Program-made: the position numbers and the translations under genes
Shown here: in pieces, positions 1 through 6,895 of the stretch
How positions within the stretch are numbered: the stretch's first letter is position 1
Layout: each line of letters starts with the position of its first letter
Source of the DNA: Chloroflexota bacterium
GTDB taxonomy: Bacteria; Chloroflexota; Anaerolineae; UBA4142
Reading direction: 5' to 3'
Assembly (NCBI GenBank): GCA_023381515.1
Contig: JAMCQI010000061.1
Coordinates: 1-64,000 of the forward strand
Length of the DNA: 64,000 nucleotides
The notes under the pieces: generated by a model
What the model saw: only the letters and a program-made list of their open reading frames with translations
Told to the model about the DNA's origin: nothing
Databases searched by the model: none

Positions 1-232
1 GAGTTGGGTCATCCTTGGTTAACCCCGAAAGATGAGCCGATTCAGCGTCCGGGTGGACCTGGCTACTACGGTCAGATTATACAACTATTCTGTCCAGGTT
101 ACGAATTATCTTGGCAAGCGGCGAGCGTGCGATCCCGGCCATGACCGGGCCGTCGAGATTCGAGACCCACGTGGTGCCGACGCGGGCGCACATCAGGCGT
201 GCTTTCGAGCAAGTAGAGTAGTTTTGGCGTCG
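1..232. other. left-edge non-coding stretch
   Basis: No convincing gene is visible. On the minus strand a TATAAT box lies near position 80-85, so a transcript may start here and leave the window to the left. The first 60 bases resemble part of the structured leader at 28.72 kb (shared CTTGGTT and CGAAA-GATGAG blocks). The remainder is the 3' flank of hisS, with no clear terminator. Confidence 0.3.
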
Positions 233-1555
233 CTAACCGCCCTGCAGCTTGCCCGCCAAAAAAACCGCCAATTTTGTCTGCGGAACCACCGTCTGCTCAC
301 CGCTCCCTAGGTCGCGAACCGTCGCCCGCTGCTCGGATGCCTCGTCCGGCCCGATGATAACCGCAAACGGAATGGCCTTTGCCGCCGCGTACTTGAGCTG
401 CTTCCCCAGCCCATCCGCCTCCAACGCCAGCTCCGTATTAATGTCCGCCGCGCGCAGCGCGTTCGCTACTCGAACCGATGTCCCGACAAGTTCCTTCCCA
501 AAGATCGTCACAAAGGCTTGCGTGACCGTTCGACCGACGTTTTTCGGGAACATTCCCAGCTCTTCCATCACGTCGATGATGCGCTCAATGCCGAACGAGG
601 TACCGGTGACAGGCAGCGACTGATTGCTAAAGAGCCCGATCAGTTCATCATAGCGGCCGCCGCCGGTCAGCGACCCGATCTTGGGCTCGGTGACCATAGT
701 CTCATAGATCGGCCCCGTATAATAGGCGAGACCTCGGACCATCGAAAAGTCGAACTCGTAATTTGCGCGGGGCACGCTCGAATCCCCAAGGTACTTGGCC
801 AACTCTTCCAGCTCGTTCAGCCCCTCGACCGCGATCGGTATCCCTCCAAGCAATGCTCGCAGCTTGCCAAAATCGTTCGGCGCGATCGCGAGCAACCCTA
901 TGATCTTGTCGACGACGTCGGTCGGGATCTGGTTCTGGACCATCTCCGCGCGCACGCCCTCGCGCCCGATCTTGTCGAGCTTGTCGATCGAGCGATACAA
1001 CCCTCCCAGCATCTCAGCCGGCACGCCGGCATACTGACCGATCCCCGTGAGTATCTTGCGGTTGTTGATCTTGGTCACAAACGCTTGAAAGCCGAGCTGC
1101 GACAGCACCGCATAGATCATGGTGACGATCTCGGCGTCGGCGAGCATCGACTTGCTCCCGACAATGTCCGCATCACATTGGTAGAACTCGCGGTAGCGCC
1201 CCTTTTGTGGTCGTTCTGCCCGCCAGACTGGCGCGATCTGATACCGCTTGAACGGCTTGACCAGATCCGGGTACATGGCGACGATGCGTGTTAATGGAAC
1301 CGTGAGATCGTAACGGAGTGAGAGCTCTTCCTTGCCCTCACGATGTTGGGCATCGTAGATCAGCTTTTCGGCGTCCGGGCCGTACTTGCCCATCAGAGTC
1401 TCTCGCAATTCGAGGGCAGGGGTCTGGAGTGGCTCAAAGCCAAAGCGTTGAAAGACGCTTTCGACTCGACCGATCACATATTGGCGCAGGATCATTTTCT
1501 GCGGAAGAATATCGCGCATCCCACGCGGCACTCGGGGCTGAATTTTGGGTGCCAT
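233..1555 (-). CDS. hisS: histidyl-tRNA synthetase
   Basis: Class II aminoacyl-tRNA synthetase that charges tRNA-His in the cytoplasm. Visible in the 440 aa product are the motif 2 region (VWRAERPQKGRYREFYQCD), the histidine-specific GLAYYTG signature, the GGGRYDELIG block, motif 3 (GTSFGIERI) and a C-terminal anticodon-binding domain. The reading frame is open to 1759, but the conserved N-terminus begins with MAPKIQPRVPRGMRD at 1555. A GGGAGG ribosome binding site precedes that codon, so I choose 1555. Length is normal for the family. It is transcribed alone behind a roughly 180 nt leader containing an intrinsic-terminator-like hairpin, which suggests attenuation control. Confidence 0.96.
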   Translation of the reverse strand: MAPKIQPRVPRGMRDILPQKMILRQYVIGRVESVFQRFGFEPLQTPALELRETLMGKYGPDAEKLIYDAQHREGKEELSLRYDLTVPLTRIVAMYPDLVKPFKRYQIAPVWRAERPQKGRYREFYQCDADIVGSKSMLADAEIVTMIYAVLSQLGFQAFVTKINNRKILTGIGQYAGVPAEMLGGLYRSIDKLDKIGREGVRAEMVQNQIPTDVVDKIIGLLAIAPNDFGKLRALLGGIPIAVEGLNELEELAKYLGDSSVPRANYEFDFSMVRGLAYYTGPIYETMVTEPKIGSLTGGGRYDELIGLFSNQSLPVTGTSFGIERIIDVMEELGMFPKNVGRTVTQAFVTIFGKELVGTSVRVANALRAADINTELALEADGLGKQLKYAAAKAIPFAVIIGPDEASEQRATVRDLGSGEQTVVPQTKLAVFLAGKLQGG

Positions 1556-1591
1556 AGGTGCCTCCCGGCTGGTTCTAGTTTCCGATACAAC

Positions 1592-1620
1592 AAAAATGGC
1601 GTGGAATCTGTCCACGCCAG
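1592..1620 (-). terminator. terminator-like hairpin in the hisS leader
   Basis: Read on the minus strand, a 9 bp perfect stem (TGGCGTGGA / TCCACGCCA, 5 nt loop) is followed by five T. It lies between the hisS promoter and the hisS start, so it would stop transcription before the gene. The 5' arm can instead pair with GCGCCAG at 1661-1667, which in turn can pair with CTGGC at 1709-1713. This is an A:B / B:C / C:D attenuator geometry. Confidence 0.75.
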
Positions 1621-1741
1621 AGCAAGTTAGTAATCCAATCGCAGCTAACGATACAACTCCCTGGCGCGGCTCATCGACACAACATGGTGACACGCTTGAT
1701 GGACCCGAGCCAGACGAATTTCCTGTATCATAGTGCGTCCC

Positions 1742-1769
1742 ATTATAACATACTTTCACTCACACGCAA
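1742..1769 (-). promoter_or_regulatory. hisS promoter
   Basis: On the minus strand TTGCGT (1769-1764) and TATAAT (1747-1742) are separated by 16 bp. Transcription would start near 1735 and give a leader of about 180 nt before hisS. I looked for the T-box consensus (AGGGTGGNACCGCG) in this leader and did not find it. Confidence 0.6.
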
Positions 1770-1829
1770 GGCGAGATTCACCAAATCCAACTCCGGATCT
1801 TGCATCTGAAATTCTAGATCTTTAATCTG

Positions 1830-3476
1830 TCAAGAGATGTATCCCAAATCTTGCAGCCGCGCGATCACCTCCGCTTCTTCTTCGGCCGTATAGCCGTCGC
1901 TTGATGTAGCACGGCCTTCCGCAGACCCCCCGAATTCGACCGCGCGAGCGTCTGTCATGATTTCGCTCAGGACGCGGCCGTCCATATCCGGCGGAACGGG
2001 CAGGCCAAGCAGATGGAGGATGGTCGGCGCGAGGTCAATCAAACGTGCGCCGTCGATCACGCCCGCCGGCCGGATGCCCGCGCCGCTCGCGAGCACCATC
2101 CCGTTCATGCGGTGACTGGAAGATACGCCGTAAGACGGTTCGAGCACCTTATTCGACCCAAATTCAAAGTCGCCGAAGGCGATTGTCTCCAGACCCTTGG
2201 GCAGGAAAAGAATATCCGGCGCCTCGGCGAGGTGTGCGCCGTGATAGATCTCTTCCTTTTTCCAGATTTGCTCGACGAGCGGCGAGCCATCCGGGAGTGT
2301 CAGCCGCTTGAGTGCGGCAATGACCTCGTCGCGCGTGCGTTCATACTCGGCGCCAGGCTCGACAACGCCTTGCGGCTCGCGCCCGCGGAGGTTGATGTGC
2401 ACCTCGCCGATGTAGCCGATCGAGTAAGCCCGAGTGCGTGTCCAGTCGACGTCCCCGAAAGAAAGGAAAAAGCGTTTCAAGAGCCCGCGTCCGCCGCGCC
2501 GCTTGTCGAGCGTGCGTCTCAGTTTTCCGAGCCCCAAGGTGAGGAGTATCCCATAAACGCGACGCGGGGTGATCCCCGCGGAAAAGGCAAACCGTTTTAC
2601 GCGCGTTGAGGGGGATGGCTTGAACGTGAGGAGACCGAGTTGCGCGAGATAGTTGTTCACGTATAAAAAGTTGCGGACCGGACCGTGGCCGTGATCGCTC
2701 ATCAACATGACGGTCGTCTCGTCGTCCAGGTGGCTCATCAGTCGAGCGATTAAACCGTCAATGTGCTTGTAGATTGCGAGAATGCCGTCGCCCAGTTTTG
2801 CCGCCTCGGACGAATCGTGCTGGTGATGGCTGGGGTCGAAGCATGACCACAGCCCGTGCGAGACCGTGTCCGTTTCCGGGAAGACGAGCATGCCGAAATC
2901 CCAAGGATATTTCTGCATCAGGTACTCGGCCGCCTTTGTCCTTTGGTCGGCGGAATACGTGAGGGCGTTCAGAAAAACATCCCCGCGGCCTTTGGAATAC
3001 ACCTCGTCCGAATAAATGACATAGTCGCCGACATGCTCGCGCAGCTCTGCTGCGAGTTCGGGAGGGTAAGTGTATTCGGTCGCGCCGCGGGGGGTGAGCA
3101 TTCCGGTGACGAGGAGACCCGGGGTGGGCTGTGGGGGCCAGGTCACCGGTACGTTCATCACGATGACCCGTTTGCCCGCTTCGCCGATGAGGTCCCACAC
3201 GGATTTACCATCCCGGTCGAGCGCGGAGACAGGCGCAAGGTCGTAGGAACCGTTCCGGCGCTGCATAAAGTCAAAGAGGCCGTGTGCGGCGGGGTTCTTG
3301 CCCGTCATGAAAGAAGACCAAGCCGAGGCGGTGACCGGAGGGACCGTCGAGGTGAGATTTCCCCACGCGCCCGAGTCCATCATCTTGCGAAAAGTCGGCA
3401 GTTTACCCTGTTCCGCCCAGGGGCGAATCAGATCAAAGGTCCCGCCGTCCAGCCCGATAACAAAGACGCGTCGCAT
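1830..3476 (-). CDS. alkaline phosphatase superfamily phosphodiesterase
   Basis: Member of the type I phosphodiesterase/nucleotide pyrophosphatase branch of the alkaline phosphatase fold, 548 aa. Seen: the N-terminal metal-binding VIGLDGG (Asp10), the nucleophile region PPVTASAWSSFMTG (around Thr49) and the C-half metal-binding MSDHGHG. These proteins hydrolyse phosphodiester or phosphoanhydride bonds; some family members transfer head groups to lipids or glycans. There is no signal peptide, so a cytoplasmic or membrane-associated site is likely. Its ATG overlaps the stop of the upstream zinc-finger gene by 1 nt, indicating translational coupling at the end of a glycan operon. The substrate cannot be read from the sequence. 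Confidence 0.85.
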   Translation of the reverse strand: MRRVFVIGLDGGTFDLIRPWAEQGKLPTFRKMMDSGAWGNLTSTVPPVTASAWSSFMTGKNPAAHGLFDFMQRRNGSYDLAPVSALDRDGKSVWDLIGEAGKRVIVMNVPVTWPPQPTPGLLVTGMLTPRGATEYTYPPELAAELREHVGDYVIYSDEVYSKGRGDVFLNALTYSADQRTKAAEYLMQKYPWDFGMLVFPETDTVSHGLWSCFDPSHHQHDSSEAAKLGDGILAIYKHIDGLIARLMSHLDDETTVMLMSDHGHGPVRNFLYVNNYLAQLGLLTFKPSPSTRVKRFAFSAGITPRRVYGILLTLGLGKLRRTLDKRRGGRGLLKRFFLSFGDVDWTRTRAYSIGYIGEVHINLRGREPQGVVEPGAEYERTRDEVIAALKRLTLPDGSPLVEQIWKKEEIYHGAHLAEAPDILFLPKGLETIAFGDFEFGSNKVLEPSYGVSSSHRMNGMVLASGAGIRPAGVIDGARLIDLAPTILHLLGLPVPPDMDGRVLSEIMTDARAVEFGGSAEGRATSSDGYTAEEEAEVIARLQDLGYIS

Positions 3477-3703
3477 TAGGAAAACGTATAGACCGGCACG
3501 GGAATGGTGGACGTAGGTAGTTGGTGACCTGCAACGATGCGGTCCATCTCAGGGAGCAAGTCTGGAGTAAAATAGACCTCGCCGCACTGCTGGCAGACTT
3601 CAGCAGGCACGCCTTCGAGAACATAAATTCGCCCGCCCCAGGGATGCACGTGCCGAATGCGTTTTTCGAGGACCGTGCCTTTGCAGTAATAGCAAGATTT
3701 CAC
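3476..3703 (-). CDS. YgiT-type zinc finger protein
   Basis: A 75 aa protein with two CxxC pairs (Cys4/Cys7 and Cys37/Cys40), the Zn-binding pattern of the N-terminal domain of MqsA/YgiT antitoxins. The DNA-binding HTH half of MqsA is absent. It directly follows a DUF4258 gene (23 bp gap). YgiT/DUF4258 pairs are often annotated as toxin-antitoxin-like modules related in layout to MqsR/MqsA. Its stop overlaps the next ATG. Family assignment is good; antitoxin function is inference. Confidence 0.75.
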   Translation of the reverse strand: MKSCYYCKGTVLEKRIRHVHPWGGRIYVLEGVPAEVCQQCGEVYFTPDLLPEMDRIVAGHQLPTSTIPVPVYTFS

Positions 3704-3725
3704 TTGCCGTGCTCCTTCCGTTTCC

Positions 3726-4028
3726 TCAAGTCAATCCGTTCGTCCGGGTTCGGCCGCTAGAGGTGACAAGAACTAACATGTCGGGATGCGAAATGCCGCA
3801 GACTAGATGAATTGGCCGCGCGTCCTTGGTAAACCCCAGAACGAGGCAGCTCGCCCGACGCGGATCACTTGGATAATCCTCGACGAGTTCCAGGTTATCG
3901 GAAAGGAGCGCCTCTTGGAGTTCTTGCTGCACAATCTGATCCGCCTCACGTTCAGTTTCTGCGTGGCTGCTCAGCCGATATTGTCTGGATTCAGCTCGTA
4001 TAAACTCCGTTTTACAGCGCCCTGACAA
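3726..4028 (-). CDS. DUF4258 domain protein
   Basis: About 100 aa if started at TTG 4028; the frame is open further upstream but then lies inside the radical SAM gene. The core YRLSSHAE, the EDYPSDPRRASCLVLG segment and RPIHLVCGI match the DUF4258 fold, a small domain with an SHA motif and a late His found in putative RNase-like toxins. The C-terminal residues TSSGRTRTNGLT look unlike the usual family end, so the tail may have drifted. It overlaps the preceding radical SAM stop and is followed by the YgiT zinc finger. Toxin activity is inferred only from this pairing. Confidence 0.65.
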   Translation of the reverse strand: MSGRCKTEFIRAESRQYRLSSHAETEREADQIVQQELQEALLSDNLELVEDYPSDPRRASCLVLGFTKDARPIHLVCGISHPDMLVLVTSSGRTRTNGLT

Positions 4029-5073
4029 TATCGCCGGTATAGATCGCGTTCGGCTTGGCCTCGCAGCCCGCCCAGCAGCCCGGGCACTGCCGCACGATCT
4101 CACGCTGCGGCTTGATCGCGTCGCCGAACCAAATTTCGGACAGGCTCTGATTTCGCAAGTTTCCGACCACCGTCGGATAGTAGATGCAGGTCATCACGTC
4201 GCCGTTCGGCATGAGACGCAGGTGATTGTGCAGTTCGACACACCGGGGTTTGGGAGATTCGACATTTTTCAAGAGCCGGTTCTTGAGCCCGCGTATATAG
4301 TAACGTTGGACGAGCCACTCGGGGATATCCCTGATGCCGTCCCGGCTTTCCAGTTGCTGGAAGATCGTGCTCAGTTGTTCCGACGTGAAAGCGCTCATGG
4401 AGACGGCTTTCATGTCCGGAATGTCTTTTTCCTTCGCGGTGTTGAGGCGGTACAGCGTATAGTGATCGGTCGCGATCGCATAGTGAACGCTCACTCCAAG
4501 CTTGTCCATTTCTCTGCGCAGCGGCTCGATGTGGTCCCAATTGCGGTCAGTAATCGTCTGGTTCACCCCCACATAAAAGCCGTATTGGCTCCTCAGCTCG
4601 ACGAGCGCCCGCAGGGTCCGCATTGCCTTGTCGTATAGCCCCTTGGCCCCGCGGATCTCGTCGTGGCGTTCGCCCACCGCATCGATCGAGAGCTTGATAT
4701 GCAGCCGGCGCGACCCAACCGTCCGGACATAGTCGAGAATCCGGTCGGTCATTATGCCCGCGGTCGTGACGTGGATGACGGTCGGGGCGGTCTCTTCGAG
4801 GATGATGCGCGTGATTTCGGTGAGGTCACGGTGGAGGAACGGCTCGCCCCCCGTGATTCGGAGGGAATCGAGATGAGGGATTTGCTTGAATACCTTCCGG
4901 ATATCCTCGAGCGACATCTCGTCGTGGTCTTGTTTTTTCCAAACGTCGCACATAAAGCAGCGGAGGTTGCACCGCCAGGTGATAATGAACGTGCACATGT
5001 TCGGCAGCTCGATGCGGCCGGTCTTGTTGTTGACGATTGCCTTGGCGATGTTTACATAGGTGCCGAGTGCCAT
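4012..5073 (-). CDS. radical SAM/SPASM domain protein
   Basis: A 353 aa protein. The radical SAM [4Fe-4S] motif CxxxCxxC is at Cys35, Cys39 and Cys42 (WRCNLRCFMCDVW), followed by the GGEPFL glycine-rich SAM-binding motif. The C-terminal 75 residues carry several Cys (CVELHNH, MTCIYY, CPGCWAGC), a SPASM-like auxiliary cluster domain. Such enzymes modify peptides, sugars or lipids by radical chemistry. It sits in a minus-strand operon between a GT2 and the DUF4258 gene, so a glycan or lipid substrate is plausible but unproven. Confidence 0.88.
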   Translation of the reverse strand: MALGTYVNIAKAIVNNKTGRIELPNMCTFIITWRCNLRCFMCDVWKKQDHDEMSLEDIRKVFKQIPHLDSLRITGGEPFLHRDLTEITRIILEETAPTVIHVTTAGIMTDRILDYVRTVGSRRLHIKLSIDAVGERHDEIRGAKGLYDKAMRTLRALVELRSQYGFYVGVNQTITDRNWDHIEPLRREMDKLGVSVHYAIATDHYTLYRLNTAKEKDIPDMKAVSMSAFTSEQLSTIFQQLESRDGIRDIPEWLVQRYYIRGLKNRLLKNVESPKPRCVELHNHLRLMPNGDVMTCIYYPTVVGNLRNQSLSEIWFGDAIKPQREIVRQCPGCWAGCEAKPNAIYTGDIVRAL

Positions 5074-5096
5074 GCATTGCCTTTCGGTGGACGACT

Positions 5097-5987
5097 CTAC
5101 TCGTACTGTTCGCGGCGGATGGCGCTCACCTGATCGGCGAGGATGCCGAACATGAAGACGATCACGCTGGAGACAAGGAGGATGACCGCTCCGGAGGGAA
5201 TATGAATGATGGAGGTTACAGGATTCGTCTCAAACGAATGGTAGGCGACGGAGCCGATCCAATACGCGGCCCCGATGAGAAAAAGACAAACGCTCGCAGG
5301 CAAAAATACCTTGAGCGGGTCGAAGAGAGCGATGATGCGGATGATGAGCATGATCGTGCTCAAGCCGTGGGGGACTGGGTTGACGGTACTTGTTCCCACT
5401 CGCGGGCGCGTGGTGATCGGGACGTACGCGACATTATAGCCCTCTTTGAACATCGCCAGGGTGAGCGTCGTGGTGAAGGAAAAGCCGTTTGGCAGAATAT
5501 GCAGAAAGCGCATGGCGATATCGCGCCGAAAGATCCGCAGCCCCGAGTTGAGGTCGGGGATTTGCGTCTCGGCCAGATAGTTGGCGACCTTCGTCAGGAT
5601 CCATTTACCGGGACGTCGCACGAGCGGCGCATCCGACCCCTTGGCCCGTGCTCCCACCACCATGTCGTTGTCGCCAAAAGCGTCGAGGAGAGGCTGAATC
5701 TGGGTCCCGCTGTGCTGCCCGTCCCCGTCCATCATTACGATGATATCGCCCGCGGCCGCGCGGATGCCAGTCTTGAGCGCGGCGCCGTAGCCCTTGTTGT
5801 GTAGGTGCTTGATCACCCGCACCCCAGCCTGTTTCGCAATCTCCGCGGTGCGGTCGGTCGAAGCATCGTCGACGACGATGACTTCTCCACGGTCGCACCA
5901 ATCTCTCAGCCCGTTGAGCACGTCGCCGATGCTTTCCTGCTCGTTAAAGGCTGGAACGATAATGGAGATACTGGAAGGTCTAGTCAC
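5097..5987 (-). CDS. family 2 glycosyltransferase, DPM-like
   Basis: A 296 aa GT-A fold enzyme. Seen: SIIVPAFNEQESI at the N-terminus, VVDDASTDRT (nucleotide-binding DD), MMDGDGQH (the DxD-like metal motif) and GLRIFRRD. The last 65 residues hold two predicted membrane helices, so it is membrane-anchored. Closest known roles are transfer of a sugar from a nucleotide donor to polyprenyl phosphate (dolichol-phosphate mannose synthase type). It overlaps the upstream methyltransferase by 8 nt. A lipid-linked sugar made here could feed membrane glycosyltransferases such as the neighbouring DUF2723 protein; that link is inference. Confidence 0.9.
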   Translation of the reverse strand: MTRPSSISIIVPAFNEQESIGDVLNGLRDWCDRGEVIVVDDASTDRTAEIAKQAGVRVIKHLHNKGYGAALKTGIRAAAGDIIVMMDGDGQHSGTQIQPLLDAFGDNDMVVGARAKGSDAPLVRRPGKWILTKVANYLAETQIPDLNSGLRIFRRDIAMRFLHILPNGFSFTTTLTLAMFKEGYNVAYVPITTRPRVGTSTVNPVPHGLSTIMLIIRIIALFDPLKVFLPASVCLFLIGAAYWIGSVAYHSFETNPVTSIIHIPSGAVILLVSSVIVFMFGILADQVSAIRREQYE

Positions 5988-6852
5988 CTGTCACTTGTCC
6001 GAGAACGTACCGATGGTGCGCCCAGATGGCCTTGATTTGCCAGGGCAAGGGGGCGTGTTCGAGGAACGTGTAGCGGTCAATGCGTGCCTTGAGTTCGGGC
6101 CGGCGTCCCAGGTAATAGTCCATCGTGCTCCAATTCCACGCCTTGCCCGTGAATTGCGCGTCCAGTTTTTTCGACTGGATGCCCAGACGCTTCAAGACCT
6201 GTGCTGCGGGCATGACGGTGTCGGGCCAGGGGGGCACATCCAGCACCCCTTCTTCAAGGAAACGGACGCCAAAAGACCGGAGGGCCTTTTTGATGCGCTG
6301 AATGTCCGCCCATCCTTCGTCCACGTAGTTAACAAAGTCGCGTTCGAGGAGATGCTTGCGCATCCAATAACCTACCTGAACGCGGTTGGGCATCGCGATA
6401 AAGATCAATTGACGTGAAGTGCGGACCAGTTCTTTGAGGAGCGTGGACGGGTCGCCCAAATACCACAGCGCTGCCCAGTTCCAGGTCAGATCGAACGAAT
6501 GATCGGGAAAAGGGAGCTGGTGCAGGTCAGACTGGCACACGAAGCGTGCCTGTAAACCCAACTCTCCCCAGATGCGCTCTATCGCCGAGAGGCGCTCCGC
6601 ATTCTCGTCCACGAGCGTCACAGCTGCCCCGCGCTGAGCAAGGTGCACGCTGTTGATCCCGCTTACCCCCGCCATACCAAAGATGGGGGCTTCAAGAACC
6701 GTGCGGGTCTGAAATCGGTTAACAAGCCGATCGAGATAATCGTTCAGGACAAACCGCTCATAGACGAGTCCCAGACCCTCGTTGTAGTCGGTCAGGTACT
6801 TGTTCCATCCGTTCGGGGGCTGGCGGCTTGCCTTCCCTTGTTTCATCGGCAA
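5980..6852 (-). CDS. class I SAM-dependent methyltransferase
   Basis: A 290 aa protein with a Rossmann-type methyltransferase core. The SAM-binding loop is modified (LEAPIFGMAGVSGINS instead of the usual LDxGxGxG). It is followed by VTLVDENAERL (acidic residue that binds the ribose) and HQLPFPDHSFDLTWNWAALWYL, the familiar post-III region. The substrate is unknown. Its stop overlaps the GT2 start and it lies 43 bp below the DUF2723 gene, so it belongs to the glycan operon. Confidence 0.8.
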   Translation of the reverse strand: MPMKQGKASRQPPNGWNKYLTDYNEGLGLVYERFVLNDYLDRLVNRFQTRTVLEAPIFGMAGVSGINSVHLAQRGAAVTLVDENAERLSAIERIWGELGLQARFVCQSDLHQLPFPDHSFDLTWNWAALWYLGDPSTLLKELVRTSRQLIFIAMPNRVQVGYWMRKHLLERDFVNYVDEGWADIQRIKKALRSFGVRFLEEGVLDVPPWPDTVMPAAQVLKRLGIQSKKLDAQFTGKAWNWSTMDYYLGRRPELKARIDRYTFLEHAPLPWQIKAIWAHHRYVLGQVTGD

Positions 6853-6895
6853 GAGATATTACACGAATTCATCGCTTTTGTCGAATTCTCGACAT

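Noticed and set aside
1556..1747. T-box riboswitch for hisS
   Set aside because: A leader terminator is present, but the T-box sequence and specifier-loop pattern are not found.
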